DNA from: Bacteroidia bacterium
Lineage (GTDB): Bacteria > Bacteroidota > Bacteroidia > Bacteroidales > Azobacteroidaceae
Direction of reading: 5' to 3'
Assembly (NCBI GenBank): GCA_025996815.1
Contig: BNTT01000020.1
Coordinates: 1-33,294, forward strand
DNA length: 33,294 bases
Position numbers and translations under genes: made by a program. Every line of letters starts with the position of its first letter. Position 1 is the first letter of the stretch. The notes under the pieces were generated by a model. It worked only from the letters and a program-made list of their open reading frames with translations. It was not told the DNA's origin and did no database searches. Of this stretch, positions 1 through 8,531 are shown piece after piece.

Positions 1-2
1 GT

Positions 3-140
3 CGTGGGAAATGTATCCAAAATAAAGGTGAACAGCAGGAGGGTGTGGTGACTACTACTTCTGTCGTAGAGTCTGAATCTGTTGAAAGAGAGGAAGAACA
101 GGCAGCGGCACCGGATAACAGAAGCGGGAAAGAAGAATGA
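3..140 (+). CDS. C-terminal end of an unidentified protein (cut by window edge)
   Basis: An open frame enters from the left edge and stops at TGA 138-140. The visible 45 residues are hydrophilic, with a Glu-rich stretch (EREEEQ) and a basic/acidic end (RSGKEE). No domain can be recognised in so short a piece. Its use of acidic and polar residues looks like a disordered tail rather than chance. A 17-residue frame starts in an ATGA overlap at 137, but I see nothing to support it as a gene. Function unknown. Confidence 0.4.
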   Translation, partial: RGKCIQNKGEQQEGVVTTTSVVESESVEREEEQAAAPDNRSGKEE

Positions 141-320
141 AAAAATGGAGAAAAAAGAAAGTAATAATCAGCAGAAGAACGGTGGGTTAACACCTCATGC
201 GAGAGGGTCTTGTGGTGTAAATTCGCATTCGCGGAATGCGTGCAGCTCAATGCGAGCATCAATTTTGCGCAGTTACTAATTGAAAACTTACGGCGCGATT
301 AATGGGGTAGAAAATTTCCG

Positions 321-1892
321 CTAAAGAATTTCCTGCAAAGGCAATTCTTCGCAGGCATTAGGCGCGCAAATGTGCAGGATTGACGACACTGTGGGGGCAA
401 TTTCAGTTACCTTGATGGTGCGTGAGATTTGTTTGTGCCTGATGCGGTTGCCCCAGATGATTAGGGGCGCGAGGGTGTTGTTGTTGCGCGAATGGGCTTG
501 GGGCTTGTTGGGGGCGTCCATTTCCAGCCAGCCGGGTTGCAGTTCTATGGACAGGTCGCCGCTCACTTTTTTGTGGATGCCGATGGCGTTGGGCATCTGC
601 GTGGTGATGGCGCAGGATTGTACGCCTGAAAATTGCTCCACGAAATCGGCGGCGTTTTGGAGGAGTTCCTGCCGGTTGAGCTTTTTTTCTTCTACCAATT
701 TTGGATTGAGATAGATTTGGTGGTCGTGGCAGGCGGCTACCCAGTTGCCTTCGCCGTAGACTGCCATAAGGTACATATTGAGGAGGGCGATGCAGCGTTC
801 GGGGTAAAACTCGCCCGCGGCGGGCGTTCTGTTCAGTTCGTCGTAATAGCCGGTGGACGAGAGCACTATCAGGACGTTTTTCAATCCCACGCGCTTGTCG
901 AGGTGCTCCAGCAGTTTTTCCAACTCCGCATCCAACCGATAATAGATGTCCTGCACCTCAACGCTGTATTCTTCTGCCTCTTTGCCGTATTTGTAATTGC
1001 CTGCATAGTAGGTGATTGCGAAAAAATCGGGGGCATCCACCGCGCGGAAGGGTGCCTGGTCAATCATATAGGTCGCCAATTTGGTCACTTCCATATTGAC
1101 GAGCGCGGATTGCTTGAAACGGCGAAAATTCCCCTTTTCGGATTTTTCAAAGGTGTATAAAAACGGCGATGTGCGCTGTGTGTAGGGAAATCCCGCGTAG
1201 TTGGAATGCGACTGTTGCCACATTTTTTCGGGGAAATTTGCCGGTGCGTCCTTCGCATTGTAGCGGTCGATGTAGTTCGGAAAATCTCGGTAATAGGTGC
1301 TCGTTGCCCATTGTCCGTTGCTCTCGTCGAGCCACAGGGCGCAGGTGGCGTTTCGCCCGCCCGACACAATCGCGGCGGCGGCGTTGGGTGCGATGGCAAA
1401 CACTTTGCTCTTGCCGCCGGTTGCCTGCCGCAGTTCGTCGCCGATGGTGGATGCCAGCAGCGGCATAGGCGAAAAGCGGTCGGAGGTGTAATTGCCAAGA
1501 AATTTGCTGTCGGTTACGATGGGCACCACGTGATTGGTTGTCCAATCGTATCGGGTGTCGCCCGTGATGCCGTTTTCGGAGGGGTAAGTCCCCGTATAGA
1601 TGCTTGCCACGGAAGATGCCTCGCTCTTATGCGGTATGCCAAAATCGACCGAGCGATAGACTAATCCCTCGTTCATCAGCCGCTTGAAGCCTTTTTCGCC
1701 GAGTGAGGGCAAAAAATAGTTCAGATAGTCGCCCCGCAACTGGTCAACCACGATGCTGACGACCAATTGCGGCGCACTTGCCGACTGCTGCGAAGATGCC
1801 GACTGTGGCGTGAAGCCACCGACCGCCATCAGCAGCCCGCCGGCAGCGAGCAGCAGCCAATGCCAGCCGTGCTTTATTTTCTTATTTCCCAC
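321..1892 (-). CDS. PafA-like alkaline-phosphatase-fold protein, probably a pseudoenzyme
   Basis: The 523-residue protein has an N-terminal hydrophobic segment (about residues 10-28, signal peptide or anchor). It follows the Bacteroidota PafA/phosphodiesterase layout: VVDQLRGDYL near residue 50, SIYTGTYPSENGITGD near 97-112, YRLDAEL in the middle, and a C-terminal APNAC end. The first metal-ligand Asp (D50) and a late His (PQAHSRN) remain. The nucleophile Thr position, 41 residues after D50 as in PafA, is Glu91; the mid-protein Asp/His pair reads AGNYKY; and the usual Asp-His reads STGYYD. The fold is clear but phosphatase activity is doubtful. The start is GTG, chosen because it overlaps the end of the upstream protease gene by 11 bases, implying translational coupling. 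It is probably exported and works with, or is merely co-expressed with, that protease. Confidence 0.8.
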   Translation of the reverse strand: MGNKKIKHGWHWLLLAAGGLLMAVGGFTPQSASSQQSASAPQLVVSIVVDQLRGDYLNYFLPSLGEKGFKRLMNEGLVYRSVDFGIPHKSEASSVASIYTGTYPSENGITGDTRYDWTTNHVVPIVTDSKFLGNYTSDRFSPMPLLASTIGDELRQATGGKSKVFAIAPNAAAAIVSGGRNATCALWLDESNGQWATSTYYRDFPNYIDRYNAKDAPANFPEKMWQQSHSNYAGFPYTQRTSPFLYTFEKSEKGNFRRFKQSALVNMEVTKLATYMIDQAPFRAVDAPDFFAITYYAGNYKYGKEAEEYSVEVQDIYYRLDAELEKLLEHLDKRVGLKNVLIVLSSTGYYDELNRTPAAGEFYPERCIALLNMYLMAVYGEGNWVAACHDHQIYLNPKLVEEKKLNRQELLQNAADFVEQFSGVQSCAITTQMPNAIGIHKKVSGDLSIELQPGWLEMDAPNKPQAHSRNNNTLAPLIIWGNRIRHKQISRTIKVTEIAPTVSSILHICAPNACEELPLQEIL

Positions 1893-3534
1893 TTAGCAGT
1901 TTTGTGTATTCTTTGTTGTTCCCCAGCAACTCAACGGCTTTTTTCAGCGTTTGGTTTTCGGCGTTCAAAATTTCGTACTGCTCGGAGGTGTTCCACACGT
2001 CGCGTGCTATCAATGCCTTGATTTGCATCTTGATGAGCGACTTGGATACTTCCAGTTGCCTCATATCCTCGCCCGTCAGATGGGTCGATTTGTGCGCCTC
2101 TCTGCCGTCGGAAACAATCATTTCAAAATTTTCCTTTTTCAGCACGTCAATCAGGTCGTTGAGCATCGCATCGGTCACTATCGGCTTGTTTTTGAAGTCT
2201 TTGAACGACGATTTAAGATAACTCTCCCGATTTGTTTCATAAACGGTCATCACATATTTATATATCACGCCACTCGCCAGCAGGGAGCGGTGCATATCGG
2301 TGTAGCGCGTGGTGTCCATCGGCACAAAATAGTCGGGCATGATGCCGCCACCGCCATAAACGGGGCGTTTATTGACTAACGTGCTGTATCTCAACGAGTC
2401 GGGGAAGTGAATGCTGTCGGCACTCGCCATTTCGCCGCGGTTGTAGCGTTCAATCATATCGCGGTTGTAGGATTCGATGTTGCCGTTTTCGTAGGGTTTT
2501 TGGATGCAGCGACCGGTGGGCGTGTAGTAGCGCGCGGTGGTCAGTTTAATCATTGAGCCGTCGGGAAGCGGGATGGGGCGTTGCACCAAGCCCTTGCCAA
2601 ACGAGCGGCGACCCACCACCACGGCTCTGTCCCAGTCCTGCAACGCGCCGGTCACGATTTCGCTCGCCGAAGCACTCACCTCGTCGATGAGCACCACCAC
2701 TTTGCCTTTTTCAAACGAGCCGCGCATATCGGCTTTGGCATCGTCGCGACTTTGGTGGACTCCTTCGGTGTAAACAATCAGGTTGCCGCGCTGCAAAAAT
2801 TCGTTGGCAATCTGAATGGCTGTTTCCAGATAGCCGCCGCCATTTTCCTGCAAATCCAAAATCAGGTCTTTCATTCCCTGCCCCTGCAATTTCGTCAGGG
2901 CAGCCTTAAACTCGTCGTAAGTTGTTGCAGCAAAGCGTTCTAACTTGATATAGCCGATTTCCTTATTTATCATATAGGCGGCATCCAAACTGTAGAGCGG
3001 GATAACGCCGCGCACGATTTTGAAGGACAGCAGATTGGGATTGCTGCCGCGCTTCACCTTCACATTCACGGTGGTGCCTTTCACGCCGCGCAGTTTTTTC
3101 TGCACGTCGGTGTTGCGAATGCCTATCCCCGCCACGAGCGTGTCGTCAATCATAATGATGCGGTCGCCGGCGAGCAGCCCCACTTTTTCGGACGGTCCGC
3201 CGGTGATGACCTGCACAACATAAATCGTGTCGGTCAGCACATTGAATTGCACGCCGATGCCGTCGAAATTGCCTTGCAGCGGCTCGTTCATCGCCCTCAC
3301 CTCTTCGGGGCTCATATAAGCCGAATGGGGGTCTAAACTCTTCAAGAGCGCAGTCACGGCATCGTTCGCCAACTTGTTTTTATCGACATTATCGACATAC
3401 ATATTATCGATGACTTCCATCGCCAAAATAATTCTCTGCGCAGCAGGGTCAAACTTTGTCCGCTGCCCATAAGAACAGGAAGTGCTCAGCAACATACTCG
3501 CTGCCAACAAGAGAGAAAAAACAGAGTGTTTCAT
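1882..3534 (-). CDS. Lipoprotein S41 C-terminal processing peptidase (CtpA/Prc family)
   Basis: The 550-residue protein begins with a lipoprotein signal (lipobox LSTSC, Cys at about 20), so it is probably membrane-anchored outside the cytoplasm. A PDZ domain (about 75-170, with the GIGVQFN and GDRIIMIDD motifs) precedes the S41 protease domain. The Ser-Lys dyad is visible: Ser289 in ASASEI and Lys314 in SFGKG, exactly 25 residues apart as in characterised CtpA enzymes. Members cleave C-terminal tails of exported proteins. The C-terminal 170 residues are a family-typical extension. The gene is first in a two-gene operon with the phosphatase-fold gene, with a promoter about 38 bases upstream. 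Assignment to the family is firm; the substrate is unknown. Confidence 0.93.
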   Translation of the reverse strand: MKHSVFSLLLAASMLLSTSCSYGQRTKFDPAAQRIILAMEVIDNMYVDNVDKNKLANDAVTALLKSLDPHSAYMSPEEVRAMNEPLQGNFDGIGVQFNVLTDTIYVVQVITGGPSEKVGLLAGDRIIMIDDTLVAGIGIRNTDVQKKLRGVKGTTVNVKVKRGSNPNLLSFKIVRGVIPLYSLDAAYMINKEIGYIKLERFAATTYDEFKAALTKLQGQGMKDLILDLQENGGGYLETAIQIANEFLQRGNLIVYTEGVHQSRDDAKADMRGSFEKGKVVVLIDEVSASASEIVTGALQDWDRAVVVGRRSFGKGLVQRPIPLPDGSMIKLTTARYYTPTGRCIQKPYENGNIESYNRDMIERYNRGEMASADSIHFPDSLRYSTLVNKRPVYGGGGIMPDYFVPMDTTRYTDMHRSLLASGVIYKYVMTVYETNRESYLKSSFKDFKNKPIVTDAMLNDLIDVLKKENFEMIVSDGREAHKSTHLTGEDMRQLEVSKSLIKMQIKALIARDVWNTSEQYEILNAENQTLKKAVELLGNNKEYTKLLSGK

Positions 3535-3571
3535 TGTTGTTATACCTTTAATTAGTTTGTAAAAGAAAGCG

Positions 3572-3579
3572 CAAAGGTA
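3572..3579 (-). promoter_or_regulatory. Bacteroidota -7 box for the S41 protease operon
   Basis: TACCTTTG read on the minus strand, followed by GC, matches TAnnTTTG. It lies 38 bases before the ATG, giving a leader of about 30 bases. No clear -33 TTTG at standard spacing. Confidence 0.65.
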
Positions 3580-3650
3580 GTAAAAATTTTATCGCGAACG
3601 ATACTTTTTGCCAAAAAATGGGTTAATTCTTTTTTTGAGGTACTATTTCC

Positions 3651-3730
3651 ACAAAAAAAAACAGCAGAGTCGAAATCACTTCGCCTCTGCTGCACAATAG
3701 ATTTATTTTTTATCAAATCTTCACTAACTT
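3651..3730. repeat. Copy 1 of a gene-end/terminator module
   Basis: This stretch (T9SS gene end KLVKI-stop, 20-base AT spacer, terminator hairpin) recurs at 33078-33168. The hairpin is identical, the spacer differs by one base, and the gene-end segment has one change; copy 2 carries an extra 12 bases between the stop and the spacer. Confidence 0.85.
3653..3692 (-). terminator. Rho-independent terminator of the MBG/T9SS gene
   Basis: CAGCAGAG (3662-3669) pairs with CTCTGCTG (3685-3692); an inner CGAA/TTCG extends the stem after one mismatch. Reading the minus strand, the stem is followed by nine T. It begins about 20 bases after the stop codon. A near-identical copy is at 33080-33117. Confidence 0.9.
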
Positions 3731-6700
3731 CAATGCTTTTGTGCCAATGCGCACGATGTAGATACCTTTTTGCAATTGGCTTACCGGAATAACTTCCGTA
3801 GAATTTGTCGCTTTGCGCGTGAGCACTGTGCGACCGTTTGCATCATAGAAGCGTATCGTTTCGTTGCCTTGCAAGCCGGTGATTGTTACACTTTCGATTG
3901 CAGGGTTGGGATACAACTTCACTGTTGCAACTTCTTCTACGTTGTTGATGCCTGTGCCTGGGTCTACTGGGACTGTTGGGTCTTCCGGTGTTACAGATAC
4001 AGAGGCATCCGAGGTCAGACTTGGGGTGGCATCGGCAAAGTTCACTGTTACCGTGAAAGTGTAGGCTATGCCGTTGGTCAAGCCTGTCACTTTGATGGGG
4101 CTTCCCGCGCTGGTCTGTGTGTGGCCTTCGGGGGTGGACACTACCGTGTAATCGGTAACTTCCGCGCCATCGTTATCGACGTCGAACGTTATCGTTGCCT
4201 CACCATTGCCTGCTGTAACATCTGTGATGGTCGGTTTCTGCGGGTTTGGTACTACTGCCGGAGGAGCCAGAGGCGTTACCGCAGGAGTGGAAGCGGCAGA
4301 CACTATACTCGGTGCATCGGAAAAGTCTACCATTACCTTGAAGGTGTAGGAGATGTCGGCGCTCAAGCCGTCCACTGTGATGGGGCTTCCCGCGCCGGGG
4401 GTTGCCTTGTTACCAGGAGTTGATATCACCGTGTAATTGGTAGGTGTCTTGCCTGCATTGTCGGTGGTGAACTCTACCGTTGCATTTTCAACGCCTGGAG
4501 TAACACTACCGATGGTCACCGTCGGTGTTGCCGGAGGTGTTGGAGGTGTTACCGGAGCCGTAGGCGTTACCGCATTAGAAGGGGCAGAAGGGACACTTGT
4601 GCCGTCTGCGCTTGTCGCCGTCACCGTGAAGGTATAAGACGTGCCGGCAGTTAAGCCTGTTACTGTGATTGGGCTTGCCGCTTCTGTGGCTGTCTGTCCG
4701 CCGCTTGACGTTACCGTGTAGCTTGTGATGGCACTGCTGCCCGGGTTTGGTGCAGCGAACGCTACCGTTGCTTCTTCAACGCCTGCTGTGGCTATGACTG
4801 CGCTAATTTGACTCGGTGCTGTAGGTCCTGCAGGTGGTGGTGTCGCTCCCGCAATAGGTGTTACACCTGCAGAAATCACCGATTCAGGACTCCAACCTAC
4901 GGCGTTTTTAGCCGCTACCGTGAAAGTATAGAGCCGGTCGTTGGTCAAGCCCGTTATTGTAATGGGGCTTTCCGTTCCGAATGCTGTAAAGCCATCGTCT
5001 GTCGTTACCCTGTAAGACGTAATGTCGTCAACGGCGGTAGTAACACCATTATGGTCACCTATTCCATCATCGGTCGGAACAACGAAACTTACTATTGCCT
5101 GTCCGTCATAGGGATCAGCAACAACGTCTGTCGGTGCGCCGGGGACTTCGTACTTATTGACCTTCAACGTACCATTAATCACGTTCCCGTTCACTAATGT
5201 TGGTAGCAAATAGTTTGCGGCAATGGGTGCGTACGTGCCGGTGGTCTGCAGATTTGGGGCTGATACAAAGGTAATAGCGCTGGTTCCCCAGTTACTGGTA
5301 GTACCGGCAAACTGTGCTACGCCTCTCAGATTCAGCGCGACGGTGTCATCCCAAGTCACAAAGCCCTCGTAAGTCCTCGTCGCCGCATCAAAATCATCAC
5401 CATTGAGGGTTACGTATGTCTGTGTAATGACCGGAAGGGTTTCGTTCTGATTGAGGGTTGTATCCTTTATCGTTATTTTCAACGGTCTTTTCGCAATAGT
5501 GTATAGGTATTCCCTTGAGCCGACGTAGCCTGTGCCTGTGGGTGTTACAAGCACTTTGTAATTGCCAGCATCTTTCGGTGCACGTGGTAGTGCAGGAACA
5601 GTGCCTATCTTGTAGTACACAGTATCAAACCCTGGCACGGAAACAGGTGTTCCGTCGTTCGCTTTGAAAGTCGGGGAAGTACCATCTCCATCTGTGAATG
5701 TTGGAACGTATGGGGAGCCATTATACACGCCGCCGTCCATGGTCACACCTGAAATGTTCACAGGGAGCTGGCCGGAAACTGCCACAGAAAATTCGAAAAT
5801 TATGGTAACGTCATTATAATTATCACTTGAAGCTTTCACGGTAATTGTTGATGCACTTGTTCCATCGACAATGGAGGCAATGGGGGTTATATCCACCAGC
5901 ATCGGGGACGTCACAGTAGAATCCGAAAACGAAGGAGTAGCTGCACCAGCCGCACCGTTAAGTATATCTCCTCCACCACCTCCTTCGGCGAAAGCTGCTC
6001 CATAACGCACGGTACCATAGGCGGCGGGGGCGGTAACGGTTGGCAACAGGGCATCCAAATCAATGGAGAGGTGTTCACCTCCTGCCACGATGTAGGGCAC
6101 GGTAATATTAGCCGGAGTTGCTGTGGCTTTGCCGATGGCGAAATTCGTTTCAAATTCACCGCAAAAATTTCCAATACCGGCAATTCTCGCCTTGGCTTGT
6201 GGTCCGGAGGTTACATCAAGAGCATCGGTGTACCACAACACATAATCCCTACCCTCTACCATAGGAGTAGGAAAATTACCGGCGGGATTAATAGCAACCG
6301 AAGTAGGCCTCACTCTAACCGTATCTCCGGTATATACCTGTCCGGTAACTGCGCCAGTCCAACGGACTTTTGGAGCCACGTTCACGTCCTTCGGGACGAT
6401 GTTGAAAGTTGCCTGCCCCGAACTTCCTAAGTAATTGCCTTTACCGGTAAGAGTCACGGTGACTTCTCCAACGTTTGTATTATTTGAGGAGTAGGCTACG
6501 TCGTAATCTGTGCTACTTGACAGCGCGCCGGTGAGGGGGTTAGCGGGGTCGATGGTGGGGGCTTTGACAACAAGCGCATGCGTTTGAGCTGCACCGGAAT
6601 AAATCTTATCCGGGATGGAAGCCACGTCGAAAGTTAGTCCTGATGCCACAGTGATGTTAGCAGTCAAAGCAGCAGGCTGCTGCAGATCATAGTTGCCACT

Positions 6701-8038
6701 ACCACTACCTGTGAGAGCATAACTGCCTGCTGTAAGGTTGATGCTGTAGGGACCCCCCACCACTGTATTGCCAAAAGTAGCACCCGTAATCGGACTGGGA
6801 TTGATAAAGTGCACGTCGGGGTTCAGATCAAGTGTAGGTTCACGATCTGAAAGGACAAGCGACCCATCCACACTCGAGATAAACGGCTCGCCGGTGGGCA
6901 GTGCTGCGACGTTGGTGCCATCGAATTTTTTATCTGCCACAGAAATGCCGCCGACATATACAGTTTTTTTGTTAATAGTCGCCGTCGCCACTTTGGTATC
7001 TCTTGCCGGCATCACAGAGTTGATCTCGTAATTGCGCGCAGGCAAACCGGTAGAAAAATCTATTATCTCGACAGTATTCAGATAAACGTCGCTAGTTCCG
7101 ACATTTCTATCTGATAAGGTGCCGGTGGCGACGAGACGAAGACCCGAAGCATCCGCAGTGATAACTTTCCCTGTCGTGGTTGCGGCTCCTGTTAAAACAG
7201 CCGCATTACTAGCACCGAAACCGGCAGTCAGATTAATTGTATTGGTGCCATCATACACTTTTGGCGCCGTAGCAAATTCTGCATCAGGAGTTAAAACTGT
7301 AGGGAGAACGACGTTAACGGGTCGCTTACTAATTGCACCTGTAGTGTGATAAAGCTGCGGGGTGTAGTTACCTGCTTTAGGACCCGAAACTGTCCAAGTA
7401 ATGGTTACATCATCATAGGTGCCCACCGACTTCGCCAGCCCTCCATCATTAGGAGGGCCCACAAATGTCACATTTCCTGTAAAAGTATTGAACGTTACAT
7501 CACCCTCATCACCAGGCTTCAGTCCATCAAACAACACCGGTAGTGTAACAGGAGGTGCTCCGGAGGCGACAGCAATGGTGTTTGCAGCGTTATACACCTT
7601 ATCTGGAACAGCACCAATGCCATTACCACTACCAGGCCGTATGAACAGCGGTGCCGGGGTAATCGTGTAAGTCTTATCAACGGAGCCAGAGTAGGCAGAG
7701 AGACCATCGCCGGTGACCCTGATTGTAACAGTTCCGACATCTGTTCCGTTACTGCCAGCACTCGGGACAACAATGATGTTGACGCCGCTCGTAATAGCGT
7801 TACTTCCATCGTCCTCAATCGTCAAATCAGTGATATCCGGTATCTGTGGCGTGCCATTGTAGACTACGGACGTACCCGATACTCCATTTATGGAGTTAAT
7901 GGTAACAGTGGTGATGGTATTGGCGGCAAACGCGGGCAGCGTAGCCGTCGTCAACATCACTGTTGCAAAGATGAAACGCCCGAAGCGTTTCGCTCGACTA
8001 AGTATCCCGTGGGATACTTCTTGTAATTTCTGTTTCAT
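3713..8038 (-). CDS. Secreted MBG/YDG and fibronectin III repeat protein with T9SS type A sorting tail
   Basis: The 1441-residue protein has a long N-terminal signal peptide ending near residue 39 (LPAFA). It then carries a string of YDG/MBG-like beta domains recognisable by KVYDG-type starts (about 148, 261, 369, 476, 768) and an MBG-type unit near 850. Four fibronectin III domains follow (about 966, 1069, 1169, 1267), each with an SPI-V-GL strand and a YTFTV core. The end (about 1366-1441) is a classic Por secretion tail: LYPNP, then FYDANGRTVL, and a final GIYIVRIGTKALKLVKI. It should cross the outer membrane by type IX secretion and be surface-attached or released; an adhesin-like role is likely but not shown. 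No catalytic domain is visible. It has its own promoter, a leader of about 315 bases with strong RNA structure, and its own terminator. Confidence 0.93.
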   Translation of the reverse strand: MKQKLQEVSHGILSRAKRFGRFIFATVMLTTATLPAFAANTITTVTINSINGVSGTSVVYNGTPQIPDITDLTIEDDGSNAITSGVNIIVVPSAGSNGTDVGTVTIRVTGDGLSAYSGSVDKTYTITPAPLFIRPGSGNGIGAVPDKVYNAANTIAVASGAPPVTLPVLFDGLKPGDEGDVTFNTFTGNVTFVGPPNDGGLAKSVGTYDDVTITWTVSGPKAGNYTPQLYHTTGAISKRPVNVVLPTVLTPDAEFATAPKVYDGTNTINLTAGFGASNAAVLTGAATTTGKVITADASGLRLVATGTLSDRNVGTSDVYLNTVEIIDFSTGLPARNYEINSVMPARDTKVATATINKKTVYVGGISVADKKFDGTNVAALPTGEPFISSVDGSLVLSDREPTLDLNPDVHFINPSPITGATFGNTVVGGPYSINLTAGSYALTGSGSGNYDLQQPAALTANITVASGLTFDVASIPDKIYSGAAQTHALVVKAPTIDPANPLTGALSSSTDYDVAYSSNNTNVGEVTVTLTGKGNYLGSSGQATFNIVPKDVNVAPKVRWTGAVTGQVYTGDTVRVRPTSVAINPAGNFPTPMVEGRDYVLWYTDALDVTSGPQAKARIAGIGNFCGEFETNFAIGKATATPANITVPYIVAGGEHLSIDLDALLPTVTAPAAYGTVRYGAAFAEGGGGGDILNGAAGAATPSFSDSTVTSPMLVDITPIASIVDGTSASTITVKASSDNYNDVTIIFEFSVAVSGQLPVNISGVTMDGGVYNGSPYVPTFTDGDGTSPTFKANDGTPVSVPGFDTVYYKIGTVPALPRAPKDAGNYKVLVTPTGTGYVGSREYLYTIAKRPLKITIKDTTLNQNETLPVITQTYVTLNGDDFDAATRTYEGFVTWDDTVALNLRGVAQFAGTTSNWGTSAITFVSAPNLQTTGTYAPIAANYLLPTLVNGNVINGTLKVNKYEVPGAPTDVVADPYDGQAIVSFVVPTDDGIGDHNGVTTAVDDITSYRVTTDDGFTAFGTESPITITGLTNDRLYTFTVAAKNAVGWSPESVISAGVTPIAGATPPPAGPTAPSQISAVIATAGVEEATVAFAAPNPGSSAITSYTVTSSGGQTATEAASPITVTGLTAGTSYTFTVTATSADGTSVPSAPSNAVTPTAPVTPPTPPATPTVTIGSVTPGVENATVEFTTDNAGKTPTNYTVISTPGNKATPGAGSPITVDGLSADISYTFKVMVDFSDAPSIVSAASTPAVTPLAPPAVVPNPQKPTITDVTAGNGEATITFDVDNDGAEVTDYTVVSTPEGHTQTSAGSPIKVTGLTNGIAYTFTVTVNFADATPSLTSDASVSVTPEDPTVPVDPGTGINNVEEVATVKLYPNPAIESVTITGLQGNETIRFYDANGRTVLTRKATNSTEVIPVSQLQKGIYIVRIGTKALKLVKI

Positions 8039-8097
8039 TTGTTTTTTTATTTATTTGTTTAACTAAATTGGTTTTTTGTCCTTCAAGGATACACACA

Positions 8098-8153
8098 TAA
8101 AAAAAACGCAGACAAAACTCTTAGTTCTATCTGTTCTTGAGGCCCTAGTCTGC
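8098..8153 (-). terminator. Possible conditional terminator in the leader of the MBG gene
   Basis: On the minus strand GCAGAC (8153-8148) can pair with GTCTGC (8113-8108), directly followed by eight T (8106-8099). The loop is long (34 bases), so it would be weak alone. It encloses the 3' arm of the main leader stem, so the two folds may compete. Confidence 0.4.
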
Positions 8154-8249
8154 CGTTTTGGCAAATAAATCCGAGTAATGCCCACGCCGTATGGCGTGAA
8201 AGTTTCACTCTAATCTTGCCAATTCTGAAATTTACTAGGTTTCAAGAAC
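8133..8249 (-). ncRNA. Structured 5' leader RNA of unknown class upstream of the MBG/T9SS gene
   Basis: The minus strand folds into a nested structure with perfect helices. A closing stem GTTCTTGA/TCAAGAAC pairs 8242-8249 with 8133-8140. Next inward is CCTAGT/ACTAGG (8234-8239 with 8144-8149), then TTGGCAA/TTGCCAA (8216-8222 with 8158-8164). At the tip is a hairpin CACGCC-GGCGTG (8198-8193 with 8188-8183) or an alternative GTGAA/TTCAC hairpin that uses some of the same bases. It lies inside the transcribed leader, about 100-210 bases before the start codon. It does not match a riboswitch class I recognise. It could sense a ligand, bind a protein or control translation of the large surface protein. 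Confidence 0.6.
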
Positions 8250-8361
8250 AAGAATCGAAGCTGAACGCTTTTTCCAACTTAAAATGTGTGCATTACTGCA
8301 TTTACGTCTTCATAATGATAATTTTTTAATTGTTTTTACTAATTGCTATTAAATCACGGGG

Positions 8362-8369
8362 CAAAGGTA
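8362..8369 (-). promoter_or_regulatory. Bacteroidota -7 box for the MBG/T9SS gene
   Basis: TACCTTTG read on the minus strand, followed by GC. It predicts a start near 8355 and a leader of about 315 bases, unusually long and containing the structured RNA. I see no gene between 8039 and 8530. Confidence 0.6.
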
Positions 8370-8500
8370 AGCATTATTTTTTAAACTACCAAATTTTTTC
8401 GATAACCCCGTATAAGCGGAACGGAGGCATCACCACCGGCTGCTACAACTTCGCCGTCGGCTTACCCTCATCCTTCATCCCGGCAGAACAGCGCGAAAGG

Positions 8501-8531
8501 AAAGCCCGCCTCCGTATGGAGGGCGAGCTTT
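8501..8531 (-). terminator. Likely terminator of the Rpn-type nuclease gene
   Basis: AAAGCCCGCCTCC (8501-8513) pairs with GGAGGGCGAGCTTT (8518-8531) around a GTAT loop, with one G-U pair and one bulge. The stem starts within the stop codon of the gene. The T-tract after it (CCTTTC) is short. Confidence 0.6.

Noticed and set aside
137..190. 17-residue frame starting in an ATGA overlap with the left-edge gene
   Set aside because: The overlap is attractive, but the lysine-rich peptide is too short and has no other support.
82..279. 65-residue plus-strand frame
   Set aside because: Overlaps the better-supported gene end in another frame and crosses the hairpin cluster; no family.
3770..4423. 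Long open frame on the plus strand opposite the fibronectin region
   Set aside because: It is antisense to a well-supported T9SS gene; its Cys/Arg/Tyr-rich product has no domain and reflects the repeat structure below it.
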